A DNA stretch of 63,030 bases from Archaeoglobales archaeon (GTDB taxonomy: Archaea; Halobacteriota; Archaeoglobi; Archaeoglobales; Archaeoglobaceae). Location of the stretch: contig JARQZL010000101.1 in the NCBI GenBank assembly GCA_029984855.1, positions 1 through 63,030 of the forward strand. Direction: 5' to 3'. Every line of letters begins with the position of its first letter. Position 1 is the first letter of the stretch. Below are positions 17,585 through 27,360 of this stretch, piece after piece. The translations under genes were made by a program, and so were the position numbers. Under the pieces are notes generated by a model. That model was not told the origin of the DNA. It saw only the letters and a list, made by a program, of their open reading frames with translations, and did no database searches.

Positions 17585-18592
17585 CTATGAAACTTCCTCT
17601 TTCTTTACTTTTCCTTTTTTCTTGCTCTCATCTTTACCCTTTTCTGAAGCTTTTTCTGCTTCTTCTTTTTCTTCATCTCCGAAGAGTATTTTCGCCAAGG
17701 CGTAATAACCTCTGGCGTTGCTGGTTACCGGGTCATCCGGTCTGGTGACTTTAGCCACCTCTTCAAAGCTCCTTGAGAACTCCTCGTAAACCCCCGGCAG
17801 GAGAGAGCCTCCACCGGTGAGCACGAGGTTATCAACGATTGTTGTTGAAAGTCCTTCAAGCATGAGTTTTGTCCTGCTGACTATTCTCTCAATCCATGAC
17901 TTCATCAGCTTCTCATACTCTGATGATATGTCTTTTTGAGATATTGTTATTCGTTTTCCGCTTCTTACTCTTCCCACCTCACAATCCGTTGTGAGTAACC
18001 CTGTCAGCTCTTCAGGAGTTATGCTGATTCCCACACTGTTCCTCACAAGCACTTCTATGTTTTCGTAAAGCCAGTCAACTCCAACAAGGAGCGTATCTCC
18101 CCGAAGATATTCCATATGGCTCAATACTACAATGTCCGTTGTGCCGAAGCCTATATCTACACAAACGCCTGTATCGATGCCGAGATGTGCGAGCGTACCA
18201 ACAGGTTCCGGAAATATCAGCGGTTCCACCTTTAGCTGTTCTTTCAGGTCTCTCGCAAGAGCCTCCCTTTCACTCTTTGAAGATTTAACTGGCAGGCCGG
18301 TTGCGATGGTGTCGGGATTTGTATCAAGAACTTTTAATGCGTGCCTTGCAAGCTCCATATACGATTGATGCATCAACCTTCCTTCGTGCAGGGGGCGCAT
18401 CGCTTCAACGTTCTCAAGGCTCTGGATGATCGCAAGCGCTTCTTCCCCAACATAAACTTCCTTCTCCTCTCCTTTGAGACTCCAGTCCTTTTCTTCCCCG
18501 TAAACCACAATACTCGGAAAGATTGTGACTTTTTTACCGTCCTTGGTTGCCTTCGTGTAGTTTGTTCCTATGTCAAGCCCTATGGGATTCAT
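17585..18592 (-). CDS. actin-like ATPase (ParM/Ta0583-like)
   Basis: A 335-residue actin/Hsp70-fold ATPase. Phosphate-1 motif IGLDIGTNYTKA at residues 4-15, phosphate-2 motif VCVDIGFGTTDIVVL, and the adenosine motif LVLTGGGSLLPGVY are all visible. The last 35 residues are a low-complexity Lys/Glu tail (EEKEEAEKASEKGKDESKKK), which is unlike the usual compact C-terminus. A TATA-like box sits 24 nt upstream of the ATG. The downstream RHH gene suggests a filament-forming segregation or DNA-positioning system on the chromosome. Confidence 0.8.
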   Translation of the reverse strand: MNPIGLDIGTNYTKATKDGKKVTIFPSIVVYGEEKDWSLKGEEKEVYVGEEALAIIQSLENVEAMRPLHEGRLMHQSYMELARHALKVLDTNPDTIATGLPVKSSKSEREALARDLKEQLKVEPLIFPEPVGTLAHLGIDTGVCVDIGFGTTDIVVLSHMEYLRGDTLLVGVDWLYENIEVLVRNSVGISITPEELTGLLTTDCEVGRVRSGKRITISQKDISSEYEKLMKSWIERIVSRTKLMLEGLSTTIVDNLVLTGGGSLLPGVYEEFSRSFEEVAKVTRPDDPVTSNARGYYALAKILFGDEEKEEAEKASEKGKDESKKKGKVKKEEVS

Positions 18593-18610
18593 GATTGTTG
18601 GGGGAGAACA

Positions 18611-18620
18611 GAATATAAGA
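18611..18620 (-). promoter_or_regulatory. TATA-like box for the actin-like operon
   Basis: Minus-strand TCTTATATTC is centred about 24-25 nt before the ATG at 18592. No ribosome binding site is present, in line with a leaderless message. Confidence 0.4.
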
Positions 18621-18633
18621 AGGTTTCCAGAAC

Positions 18634-19233
18634 TCAGGCCACCAGCTCAGCTGTACCAGTATAGATAAAATAGAGTCCGAAGATGATGAGTATTGCTGTT
18701 GATACTGCCGTGAGTATCTTTTTTGCTTTATTTCCCCATAACGCTGTTGCTTTAGATGAAGAGACTGAAATAAAGCCAAGCCATAAAAAATCACAGGATT
18801 CATGGGCTATTATAAATAGGACAATACCAATCAGCCCGAATGCTACTGACTTGAGAATAAGAGTGAGGCCAATCGTCAGCCACCACATGATGAAGTAGGG
18901 ATTGAGTGCGCTCATAGTGATACCGGTAAACAGGGCTTTTCCAGCCTTCGATTCACTCTTTTCACCCCTCAACTCCATATATGCAAGGTAAAGCATAACA
19001 ATCCCACCTGCCATGCTTATGTATGCTCTGGAATTGTCTGGAATTGTCAGACCGAAAATATAGAGAGCAAGAATTAGAGGTATTTCAATAACTGCATGAC
19101 CTGAAGATATGACGAAGCCTGCAAATATATTCTTCCTGCCTTCGGCAAGTGTGGCGGCGAAGAGTGGGCCAGGAGCCATCACTCCGCTGAGAGATACAAG
19201 AATGACAGTTATGAGAAAAATTGCGAGTTCCAT
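18634..19233 (-). CDS. LysE/RhtB-family amino-acid exporter
   Basis: A 199-residue membrane protein with about six hydrophobic segments. The family's start region LSGVMAPGPLFAATLAEGRK (the PGP motif) is present, and ALNPYFIMWWLTIG matches the conserved NP-x-WW segment. It probably exports an amino acid or related small molecule. It begins 1 nt after the translin gene stop and is the last gene of the taw1-translin-lysE unit. Confidence 0.85.
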   Translation of the reverse strand: MELAIFLITVILVSLSGVMAPGPLFAATLAEGRKNIFAGFVISSGHAVIEIPLILALYIFGLTIPDNSRAYISMAGGIVMLYLAYMELRGEKSESKAGKALFTGITMSALNPYFIMWWLTIGLTLILKSVAFGLIGIVLFIIAHESCDFLWLGFISVSSSKATALWGNKAKKILTAVSTAILIIFGLYFIYTGTAELVA

Positions 19234-19234
19234 A

Positions 19235-19813
19235 CTATCCCAGCCTGTTTATCAGCTCTGCCGCAAGCAAATCTGACTTTGTTCTCTCTATAAGCTGCCT
19301 CGCAATGTCAACCTTATGCCTCAGTCCGGGAACCAGCTTTTCTGGAAAAATGAAAGTTATGAGCTGGTTGTACAGATCCTCCATGTCTTCTATACATCTT
19401 TCAGCTCTGCCAACTTCTCCTTTTCTCATCAGATCAAGGGCATAGCGCCTTAGCTCACCCACAGCATCAGCAAGACCCGTAAGGATTGCAACGTCCTCAA
19501 CTCCGGATTCTCTGAAATCGGGAATTCTTCTTTCTGAAACCAGGCTGAAGAACGTGCACGCTTCCACGAACTCCTGCATCGCTTCTCGAGAGATCGCATA
19601 GTATATTTCAGGGAATTTCCTGTACTTTTTAACGTCCTCAAGCACTCTCACCGCAGCTTTCAATTTTTCTTCCGCCTTCTCAAGCTTTCCTGCATGCACT
19701 TCAGCTATTGCCTTTGTCGAGCTTATCCTCAATTCTCTCGTTAACCTGATGAGTTCTTCCCTGTATTTTTCAAGCTCCTCAAGTTTCTTCCTGATCTCAC
19801 CCAGAAACTCCAT
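19235..19813 (-). CDS. translin-family protein
   Basis: A 192-residue all-helical protein of the archaeal translin family (COG2178). Eukaryotic translin with TRAX forms an octameric nucleic-acid-binding RNase (C3PO). Recognisable regions: TRELRISSTKAIAEVHAGK, EACTFFSLVSERRIPD and GLADAVGELRRYALDLMRKGEV. It sits 3 nt after taw1, so both may act in tRNA or RNA metabolism, although this link is inference. Confidence 0.88.
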   Translation of the reverse strand: MEFLGEIRKKLEELEKYREELIRLTRELRISSTKAIAEVHAGKLEKAEEKLKAAVRVLEDVKKYRKFPEIYYAISREAMQEFVEACTFFSLVSERRIPDFRESGVEDVAILTGLADAVGELRRYALDLMRKGEVGRAERCIEDMEDLYNQLITFIFPEKLVPGLRHKVDIARQLIERTKSDLLAAELINRLG

Positions 19814-19816
19814 ATC

Positions 19817-20728
19817 CTACCTCCCCAGCAGAACAACTCTGCTTACCGGCGATTCATCTTTTATCTCATATCCTGTAAGACTGGCAAGTTTTTCTGCAAA
19901 CGCTCTGACATCAGAATGTTCTGGCATTGCGCTTCTTGGCAGTCTGAGGCGGGAGTAACCAAGATGCATGTACGCCTTTGCCTCTATGAAATCAGGTGAG
20001 GCTTTGGTTATATACGATACAAAGTTTTCCGCTTTGATGTTGTATCCCCTGATAAGAGTTAGCCTGATTACTGTTCTGCAGTCTTTTTCGGCCATTATGT
20101 CGAGAGATTCCAGAATTTTGTCCCAGAAACTTTTTGCCGGTCTGTTCAGAGTGATATGGCTTTCCTCACTGTAAGCAGTCAGGCTGATGTAGAGCTGATA
20201 TGGCTCAATTTTCTCCACAACGTCGGGCTTTGTGCCGTTTGTTACGACAAAAGTAGTCATTTTCCTTGCCTTGTATTCTTCAACGAGCCCATCGAGGTAT
20301 GGATACAGCGTGGGTTCACCGATCAGACTTATCGCAACCTGATTCGGGTCGTAAGCTTCTCTGAGTTTCTCCCTATTTACGTCCTCAGCTCCGCCGAGCC
20401 CGCTGAGCAGAGTGCGTTGTGCCTTTATACTCTCTTCAGCTATATAATCCGGTAAATCCCATCCCCTAACACCGGAAAGAAGTTCAAGAGGTCGCCAGCA
20501 GTAGATGCAATTCTGGTTGCACAGCAGAACCGGAGTCATCTGCAGACATCGATGTGATGCGATTCCATAGAACTTCTGCTTGTAGCATATGCCAGCATCT
20601 CTCATCGATTTCTTCAGCCACGAACAGAGTTTGACGGCTGAATGTCTGCCCACAATCCGGTAGCCCTTAAGCTCATTCAACAACTTCCGGGGTATTTCCT
20701 GCTTCTTTGACTTCTTTGTTTCTTCCAT
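19817..20728 (-). CDS. taw1: S-adenosylmethionine tRNA wybutosine synthase Taw1 (TYW1)
   Basis: A 303-residue radical SAM enzyme that condenses N1-methylguanosine-37 of tRNA-Phe with pyruvate to form 4-demethylwyosine. The SAM cluster motif is C70, C74, C77 (CNQNCIYC). Three more Cys before it (35, 48, 61) fit the second 4Fe-4S cluster of archaeal TYW1. Other family tracts: SLIGEPTLYPYL and VVTNGTKPD. It leads an operon with translin and a LysE exporter; a TATA-like box and a dyad lie just upstream. Confidence 0.93.
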   Translation of the reverse strand: MEETKKSKKQEIPRKLLNELKGYRIVGRHSAVKLCSWLKKSMRDAGICYKQKFYGIASHRCLQMTPVLLCNQNCIYCWRPLELLSGVRGWDLPDYIAEESIKAQRTLLSGLGGAEDVNREKLREAYDPNQVAISLIGEPTLYPYLDGLVEEYKARKMTTFVVTNGTKPDVVEKIEPYQLYISLTAYSEESHITLNRPAKSFWDKILESLDIMAEKDCRTVIRLTLIRGYNIKAENFVSYITKASPDFIEAKAYMHLGYSRLRLPRSAMPEHSDVRAFAEKLASLTGYEIKDESPVSRVVLLGR

Positions 20729-20730
20729 CC

Positions 20731-20752
20731 TTCAACCCATTGCAAGGTTGAA
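20731..20752. promoter_or_regulatory. dyad between TATA box and taw1 start
   Basis: TTCAACC at 20731-20737 pairs with GGTTGAA at 20746-20752. It immediately precedes the taw1 ATG and abuts a TATA-like stretch (TTTATATT on the minus strand around 20751-20758). It could be an operator or a leader hairpin. Confidence 0.35.
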
Positions 20753-20937
20753 TATAAATGTGCTTACTCAGGCATTATTATATAATTTCACAATTCAAAA
20801 TTTAAAATAAAATCAGAAAAAGCTTAGAAGAGCTTTAGAGTTTCGGAGTCGTTTTTGCAGAATGCTTATGCTCCACTTCAATGTGCCATCAGGGAGTTAT
20901 CAATGATGTACCGAACAACCACCACCCTTAAATACTG

Positions 20938-20959
20938 CGAGTGCTTCGCTTAGCACTCG
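20938..20959. promoter_or_regulatory. inverted repeat upstream of the MFS gene
   Basis: CGAGTGC at 20938-20944 and GCACTCG at 20953-20959 form a perfect 7-bp stem with an 8-nt loop. It lies between a TATA-like CCTTAAATAC (about 20927-20935) and the ATG at 20976, overlapping the predicted transcription start. This placement favours a repressor operator. Confidence 0.45.
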
Positions 20960-20975
20960 ACAAGAAAGACCCCAT

Positions 20976-22448
20976 ATGGACAAGGAGAAAGCTATAACTC
21001 TTGATAGAAGTTTCAAGAATCTCTTGATGGACGGAATAGCGTCCCAAATAATGTTTTCCCTTGTAACTGTACCGATCGTGTGCTCTTATCTCGCCTCTGT
21101 ACACGCAGATCCATTTGTAATAGGCCTGATTGCTTCAATCCCATACCTCTCACAGCTTATTCAGCTCCCTTCAGCAATCTTTGCTGAAAAATACAGTAGA
21201 AAAAGAATCTCACTTACTACAATCTTCGTTTCCCGTTTTTCGTTACTGCTCATAGGAATTGCGCTGCTCACAGGAAGCATGCTGTCTTTCATAGTTCTCT
21301 TTGCAATTTACAATCTCTTCAAGGAAATCTCCGCTGTAGCGTGGAGTTCATGGATGAGAGATTTAATTCCGGCTCACATCAGAGGAGAGTTCTACTCAAA
21401 GAGAATTGCCTATGGAAAGTTCGTGGCACTGTTCGTCGTTCTCGCCTTCACGTTCATATTCAATTTCCTCAAATGGATGGCTTTCTCACTCGTTTTTATA
21501 GCAGCTTTCGCTGCAGGCATGGCGAGTCTGTACTTCATAAGGGGAATCGACGACGTAGAAGTTGAAAGGAAGAGGAACGGGAACTTCAAAGAACCGCTTA
21601 AAAATTCAAACTTCTTAAAGCTAACTTTAGCGCACTCCGTCTGGAAGTTCGCATCAGAGATGGCTTTGCCATTCTTTTCAGTTTATATCATCTCTGTTCT
21701 GAGGTATCCACTCTGGGTCGTAATAGCCTTAACGTCTGTCAGCCAGCTGAGCTCAACCTATTTCCTTCGAATATCTGGAAGGATAATGGACAGATTCGGA
21801 AACAAACCCTTAGCAATTCTGTCATTCATCTCTTTCTCAGTGGCTGCCTTTACCTTCACTTTTACGACAATGCCGGAGAGGCACCCTCTCACACCACTGC
21901 TGCTGCTCGTAATTTATACACTCGATGGGTTTTACTCAGCCGTGCCCGGCATAGCCTTCATGAACATGATTGCAAAAATAACTCCAAAAGGCTCGTCAGC
22001 TTCATACTATGCAATAAACAATGTGATGGCATCGATATCCGCAGCCATGGGCTCAATCAGTGGTGGATTTATCGCATCAGCCTTCCTGTCTGCAAACTTC
22101 GCTGTAAAAATGGATATCGAATCATCACTCGGATTTGTCGAAGTTCCGGCTGTACACCTTGCCGGTTACGACTTTCTTTTTGTAATCTCAGCTCTGATTT
22201 CATTAATAGCTGCCAAGCTCCTCAGATTTTTTGGTGAGGGTGGAGAGTCGAGCGAAGAGGTCGTTAAGGAGGAGATCAAGCATGCGGTGCTTTACGATGT
22301 TCATAACATCATGACGCACATGCATCTGAGGCTGTTTAATTTTAGCAGGCATGCTGTCAATACGCCGCTTCAACCAAGCCTTAGCAGCTTTAAATCTCCA
22401 TTACACCCTGAAAAAGGCTTAGAAGAGAATATTCAGAAGTTAACTTAG
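20976..22448 (+). CDS. major facilitator superfamily transporter
   Basis: A 490-residue membrane protein with about twelve hydrophobic segments. The loop 2-3 region EKYSRKRISL matches the MFS signature (R-K-x-x-x), and the repeated second half has RIMDRFGNKPLAIL. An internal acidic tail (GEGGESSEEVVKEEIKH) leads into an unusual histidine-rich C-terminal stretch (HNIMTHMHLRLFNFSRH). The substrate is not predictable. It is a single gene with a dyad operator candidate at its promoter. Confidence 0.85.
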   Translation: MDKEKAITLDRSFKNLLMDGIASQIMFSLVTVPIVCSYLASVHADPFVIGLIASIPYLSQLIQLPSAIFAEKYSRKRISLTTIFVSRFSLLLIGIALLTGSMLSFIVLFAIYNLFKEISAVAWSSWMRDLIPAHIRGEFYSKRIAYGKFVALFVVLAFTFIFNFLKWMAFSLVFIAAFAAGMASLYFIRGIDDVEVERKRNGNFKEPLKNSNFLKLTLAHSVWKFASEMALPFFSVYIISVLRYPLWVVIALTSVSQLSSTYFLRISGRIMDRFGNKPLAILSFISFSVAAFTFTFTTMPERHPLTPLLLLVIYTLDGFYSAVPGIAFMNMIAKITPKGSSASYYAINNVMASISAAMGSISGGFIASAFLSANFAVKMDIESSLGFVEVPAVHLAGYDFLFVISALISLIAAKLLRFFGEGGESSEEVVKEEIKHAVLYDVHNIMTHMHLRLFNFSRHAVNTPLQPSLSSFKSPLHPEKGLEENIQKLT

Positions 22449-22457
22449 AACTGGTAG

Positions 22458-22792
22458 ATTTTTAAAGCTGCATCAGGTTTAGCGAAGAACGCTTTTGCTG
22501 CGTCTCAAAATCTCAGCACTGCTCTAAAAAATTTTAGTTTTATTAATTATGGCAGCATACATGCTGGAAACGCTTTTGGCATTAAACCAGCCAGAACCTT
22601 CAATGCCACACTTGCCGCTGAAGTTGAAAAACAACAACGGCTGTTGCTGCTGCACTCTTCGTGATATTATATGGAAGCGACGAAGTCCCAAGCCAAGAAG
22701 CCTGTACCTATCTAAATGGCTTAAAAGCCCTCTACTTCTTACAAACTTCAACAATCACAACATTTTTGTTACTCCTGCCAAACGCCTACTAA
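22458..22792 (+). pseudogene. frameshifted fragment of a membrane-type protein upstream of the Agl23-like gene
   Basis: Two protein-like frames meet in an A-run. The first reads (from about 22467) AASGLAKNAFAASQNLSTAL and on to ARTFNATLAAEVEK. The second, shifted by one base at about 22627-22631, continues as TTTAVAAALFVILYGSDEV and ends in a hydrophobic segment with LLLLPNAY. The second frame's stop overlaps the ATG of the next gene (TAATG), typical of translational coupling and evidence that this frame is or was translated. No start codon is evident, the family is not recognised, and it may be a short remnant. Confidence 0.35.
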
Positions 22793-24189
22793 TGAATCGA
22801 AAAGCCGTGGCATTGATTCTGCTGGTATGCATTGCAACAAGGCTTTATGCCCTTGATGCACGTCCGATGGATCATGATGAGAGTGTTCACGCATGGATTG
22901 CTTACCGGCTCCTCACCAATCACGTGTATACCTACGATCCAGCCTTCCATGGTCCCTTTCTCTACTACGCATCTGCTTTCCTCTTCTCTGTATTTGGTGA
23001 TTGCGGGGTTGTTGGCAGAATGATTCCTGTGTTTTTCAGCATTCTTGGCGTTTTATTTGCCTGCCTTTACCGCCGCTGGATGGGTAACAATGTACATATC
23101 TTTATCTTCCTCATGCTGTTCTCTCCTGCAGTACTTTACTACTCTCGCTACATGCGAAACGATATGATTCTGGTTGGATCGTTTATTGCAGCCGTGTATG
23201 CCTATTTCAGATACTCGGAGACGTCAGAAGAGAGATATGTTTATGCTGCAACTCTCTTTCTTGCGATAATGGCCTGTTCAAAGGAGAACGCCTACATTTA
23301 CCTTGCAACCCTTTTATCATTTGCCCTGTTTTACGGCCTCTACTCCGAAGGATGGAGATATGCTGTTAGAATGCTCCTTAGGTGGGACTTTAAGAAGGTA
23401 AGGATGGCAATCCTTTGTTCTGCCATCTTCGCCCTCATTTTTACATTCTTCTATACCTCAGCGTTTTCAGATTTCAGCGGACTTTGGAGAGGGACGGCTG
23501 GAGCTGTGGAGCACTGGGTCAAAATGCACGAACAGAATGATCACTGGAAGCCTCCCGGTTATTATGCCAAAATTCTCGTAGAGTACGAGTTCATGGCTCT
23601 TGGTCTTGCTCTGGCTGGGATTTTTTATCTCACAAAAAGGTTGAAGGAGAGAAAATGCACAAAATTCGAGCTGTTTGCGGCTTACTGGGCTTTTACAGCC
23701 CTGCTGGTATACCATTTTCTCTCCCATAAGGTTCCATGGTTGACTGTTCACATGGTCGTGCCACTGGCCTTGTTTGGCTCGTTATACGCCAGAAATACAA
23801 AGGGGGCAAGAGTGGCAATTGCAGTTGCAGCAATAGCAACTCTCATTGTAGCTTTTCATGTCACCTATATCAACTACAATGATGCGAACAACGAAGATCT
23901 GATATACATCCAGGTGCAGCCAACCGCCGTAAAGCTATCTGAAGTCATAAAGGAGAAGTTCACGGCTGGAGAGAGAATCATTATTTACGAGCCTAAGAAC
24001 GACTACTGGCCTTTGCCGTGGTATCTCAGGCACTACAAGGTTCCGTTCTCAACTGAATGGATTCCGGGATACACCTACGTTATAACGTCAGAGAGAGAAG
24101 AAAATGTGGTTAAAGAGGAGGGCTACAAAGTCATGGGAAGGTATGAGATAAGGCCGGGTTACTTCATGGTTCTGATGAAAAAGAAATAA
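22792..24189 (+). CDS. Agl23-like/TIGR03663 membrane protein, glycosyltransferase fold
   Basis: A 465-residue polytopic membrane protein resembling the TIGR03663 group (Haloferax Agl23, linked to dolichol-phosphate-sugar flipping) and GT-C mannosyltransferases. The first loop has the GT-C acidic motif as MDHDESVHAW, and RYMRNDM follows in a later loop. The open frame extends upstream to 22549, but those codons are not protein-like; ATG 22792 starts the first membrane helix (KAVALILLVCIATRLYALD). It is convergent with a sequon-rich surface protein gene, which suits a role in N-glycosylation. Confidence 0.75.
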   Translation: MNRKAVALILLVCIATRLYALDARPMDHDESVHAWIAYRLLTNHVYTYDPAFHGPFLYYASAFLFSVFGDCGVVGRMIPVFFSILGVLFACLYRRWMGNNVHIFIFLMLFSPAVLYYSRYMRNDMILVGSFIAAVYAYFRYSETSEERYVYAATLFLAIMACSKENAYIYLATLLSFALFYGLYSEGWRYAVRMLLRWDFKKVRMAILCSAIFALIFTFFYTSAFSDFSGLWRGTAGAVEHWVKMHEQNDHWKPPGYYAKILVEYEFMALGLALAGIFYLTKRLKERKCTKFELFAAYWAFTALLVYHFLSHKVPWLTVHMVVPLALFGSLYARNTKGARVAIAVAAIATLIVAFHVTYINYNDANNEDLIYIQVQPTAVKLSEVIKEKFTAGERIIIYEPKNDYWPLPWYLRHYKVPFSTEWIPGYTYVITSEREENVVKEEGYKVMGRYEIRPGYFMVLMKKK

Positions 24190-24193
24190 AAAA

Positions 24194-27100
24194 TTACCTT
24201 CTTCTCAGCAGGTATGCTGCAGTGATCAGTCCAGCAATGGCAAACAGCGCTTCAAAGCCTGGAACTGGTCTCTCCCAAGGTGTGGATGGAGCAGGTGTCG
24301 AAACTGGTGGTGTCTTTGTTATGGAGGGTGCAGGGGTGTACGCCGGTGTGTGCGTTGGAGTGTACGTCGGGATATGAGTGGTCCCGGGTGCGGGTGAGGG
24401 TGCTGAAGTAACTGTCTCCTCAGGAGTTGTTGTTACAACATAACCTCCACCTCCTGCACCACCACCTGATGGAGCACTCGATGCGGTAGATACTGACGTG
24501 GATGGCTCTTTTCCAGGTATATATCCTATTACCTGTGGTGCCCCTCCTGAGAAGTGAGGAATTGTGAACCAGATCATGTTATCTGTCTTATTTCTGTAAC
24601 ATGCACCCGAAGGAGACAGAGTGCTGTAAGTATCACTGCACGTAACGCCGTCTCCGAAGTAGTTCTGGTTGAAATCTCCATATCCAAGAGCCACAACATC
24701 CGATGTGCTGTTAACGCTGGCATTCCATATCACGTCGAAGTTGTCATCGTACAGGTACCTGAACTTGACCTTCACCGGTGCGTTCTCGCTCAACTCTGAT
24801 TCGTTGTATGGAATACCTATCAGAACATAGTCGTAGATGTCCGGAGCGAATGACCCAACAATCCACATCTGGGCAAAGGTGTCCTGTGCACTCACCTGCT
24901 CAGTTGCATTCGGTGAGAATGATGCGTCCGGTGGGCCGGAGTTGACCAGATCAACGTTTACAAATTCAACAACCAGCCCATTCTGCTGCTCTGTCCTTAT
25001 ATTTATATTTCCGGCCATCATAGCCTTCATCGGGTCAAAATCAGTTGCGTTGCTCACCTCGTATATCACGCAAGTTGATGACGGATACGGGACATTGCAG
25101 GCTCCATTACACTTTATAAACTTCAGGCTGACGTTCTCCAGCGGATTGTTTGTGTTCGGGTCTTTGAACTCCATGTTCGGAAGAATTATATTTATGGTGT
25201 CATTACTTGCAAGAACTGCCGGGTTGATAACCCTCTTCCTTGGAGGAGCCATGGGAGAGAAGAAGCTTGCAGTGACGGTGCTACCCTGCGTTATCGGTAT
25301 ATCAATATAGTTGTTGCCCTGAGATGAGGTTACATACGCTGTTGAATTACCATTCACCTCAGTTATGTTAATCATTGCAAAAACACCGGTAATGTTGTTG
25401 TTACTGTCATCTCTGAAGACAAATCGTGTCATGTTTGTGCTGACGATGTTTCCTGTTCTGTACGTTCCGTAGAGTGGATAAAGAGTTATATTCTGATTTG
25501 AGATACCGGAGCTGTAAGCTGTAAGCTTGGTGCTTCCACTGTAATAACCACTTGAGTTCTTCGCATATGCGATAATCACGTAGCTTATTCCGCTGGACGT
25601 TCCGGGAATCTGGATTGTATATGTGTTAGTAGTAGTGTTAACCTGTGAATTGAACACGGCATTGAAATTTCTTGGATAGAAAGTACTTATACCTATAAAA
25701 CCAGTCACATTGTAGTACTCTGCATTGCTGACACCCGAGAGGCTCCCGCTTACGGTTACCATTGTGACTGTGAGGTTCACCTCCAGATAATGGCTTCCGC
25801 TGGCATTGAGCCAAGACTGAGAGGTTGGTGGAGCTCCATACATTCCTTCCTTGTAAACAACAATGTCATAGTTTCTCCCGGCCGGTACAAGTAAAGAGTA
25901 ATTTCCAGGACCGGCATTCTGGATTGACTTTATTGGCATATTTGCATCTCTGTCAAAGATTTCGGCATTGAAAGTCGTGTAGCCTAAGTTGTTGTACGCC
26001 CTCAGAGTCAGATTGGCAGCCTGAACAAGAAAGAGGTTGACATCAGTTTTGTTCGCCTCCTCCGGAAATGGGCCTGGCATTGGTGGAAGGATTGGTGTTG
26101 TTAGGGTGCTGTCCTGACTTCTTGCCCTTATATAGTACACTGAGGTGAGAGGACTTTCAGTCCCATTGAATACTATCTTGTAGTAACCTGTGTCATTTGA
26201 TACAGTATTGCAAGTCCATCCGACTGTGGGCGGCTCTTTACTCGCATCTTCCTGCTCAACTGATATAATGGCATTTGCAACGGGTTGACCTGTCTCGAGA
26301 TTGTAGATATGACCACTCATACTTCTGTAGTAGGTAACCCACGTAGTGTTGGTTACAGTTACATTCTCGTAGCCTGCCGTATTGTTACACTGGACAGTGT
26401 ACCTTATCTGGCCCCATGCCGGGAAGCCCGTTGAGTTGATATGTTCGTAGAGCCCCGAAGTTGAGTTGTATGTCATCGGGGCGGAATAGATTATTGGATT
26501 GCCCGGCCCCTGAGCGGTGAACGTCTGGAATGTTACCGTGATTGTGCATGTTCCACCATCTGTAGTATTATCAACCGGAATACCATAGTGCGTGTAGTTC
26601 ACATAAAATGTCACAGACTGATTTGCAAAAGTTTGAATTAAGTCACTTGAAGCATGAGTGACAACCTTGTCGTTGTCAAGGGTTACGTTAATCTGTATGG
26701 TGTTCCAGTTGCTCACATTATCATATGCCACTGCTCTGATTGTGTACTCACCATCGAAAATGCCTGCTGTATTCCATACAACCGTCCATATGTCGTTGTT
26801 CTGCCCTGAGGGGTCGTTGTCTGACCAATAAACACATTGCTGGCGGTATAGTTATTGAAGTTAAGCCATACATCGCTCATATCCGAAATGACATACGTAA
26901 CGTTTATCGTGACATTTGTCTTTGTAGCGTTCCAGTTTGCAGGAGTTGGCTGGACAAAATACAGAGCGAGCAAAGGCATGTAATCTCCGCCATTCGTTAT
27001 ATTACCGCTGAAGTTGTAGGGAAGGGGGTAGTCTGCTATCCCATTTCCGTCGTAGTCATCCCCGTTCAGGTCACTCCAGAAATTACCACCGAGGGTGCAT

Positions 27101-27360
27101 TCGATACAACCATCAATATACACTCCGCTGGTCAGACCCACATCGATGTTACACTGAGTTACGGTTAGATTGACCACCGGGCCAGGCACATAGACACCGT
27201 ATGTCGCATTCGTCAACCTCAGGCCCTGTATGGTAACGTTGTTGACGGACATATTGAATACATATCCGGAAAAGGTACCGTTTACAGTCGGTACACCAGT
27301 TCCATTGCTGGTTATATCCATAAACATAACTATATAATTCTGAAAAATTTTTAGAGCCAA
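24194..27360 (-). pseudogene. surface glycoprotein with PGF-CTERM-type anchor, frameshifted and 5' truncated
   Basis: Two overlapping frames (26713-27360 and 24194-26731) form one protein. The upstream frame carries a NosD-like beta-helix repeat ending with the NFWSDLNGDDYDGNG signature, then a linker up to NNYTASNV. One base out of frame, at about 26830-26838, the sequence continues sensibly as YWSDNDPSGQNNDIWTVVW and runs into the 845-codon frame. That part holds Ig-like and carboxypeptidase-regulatory-like domains, many sequons, a Pro/Thr-rich linker and a C-terminal VPGFEALFAIAGL helix with RRR (PGF-CTERM type). No signal peptide exists at the 5' end, which abuts the promoter of the divergent gene, so the N-terminus is lost. 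Confidence 0.75.
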
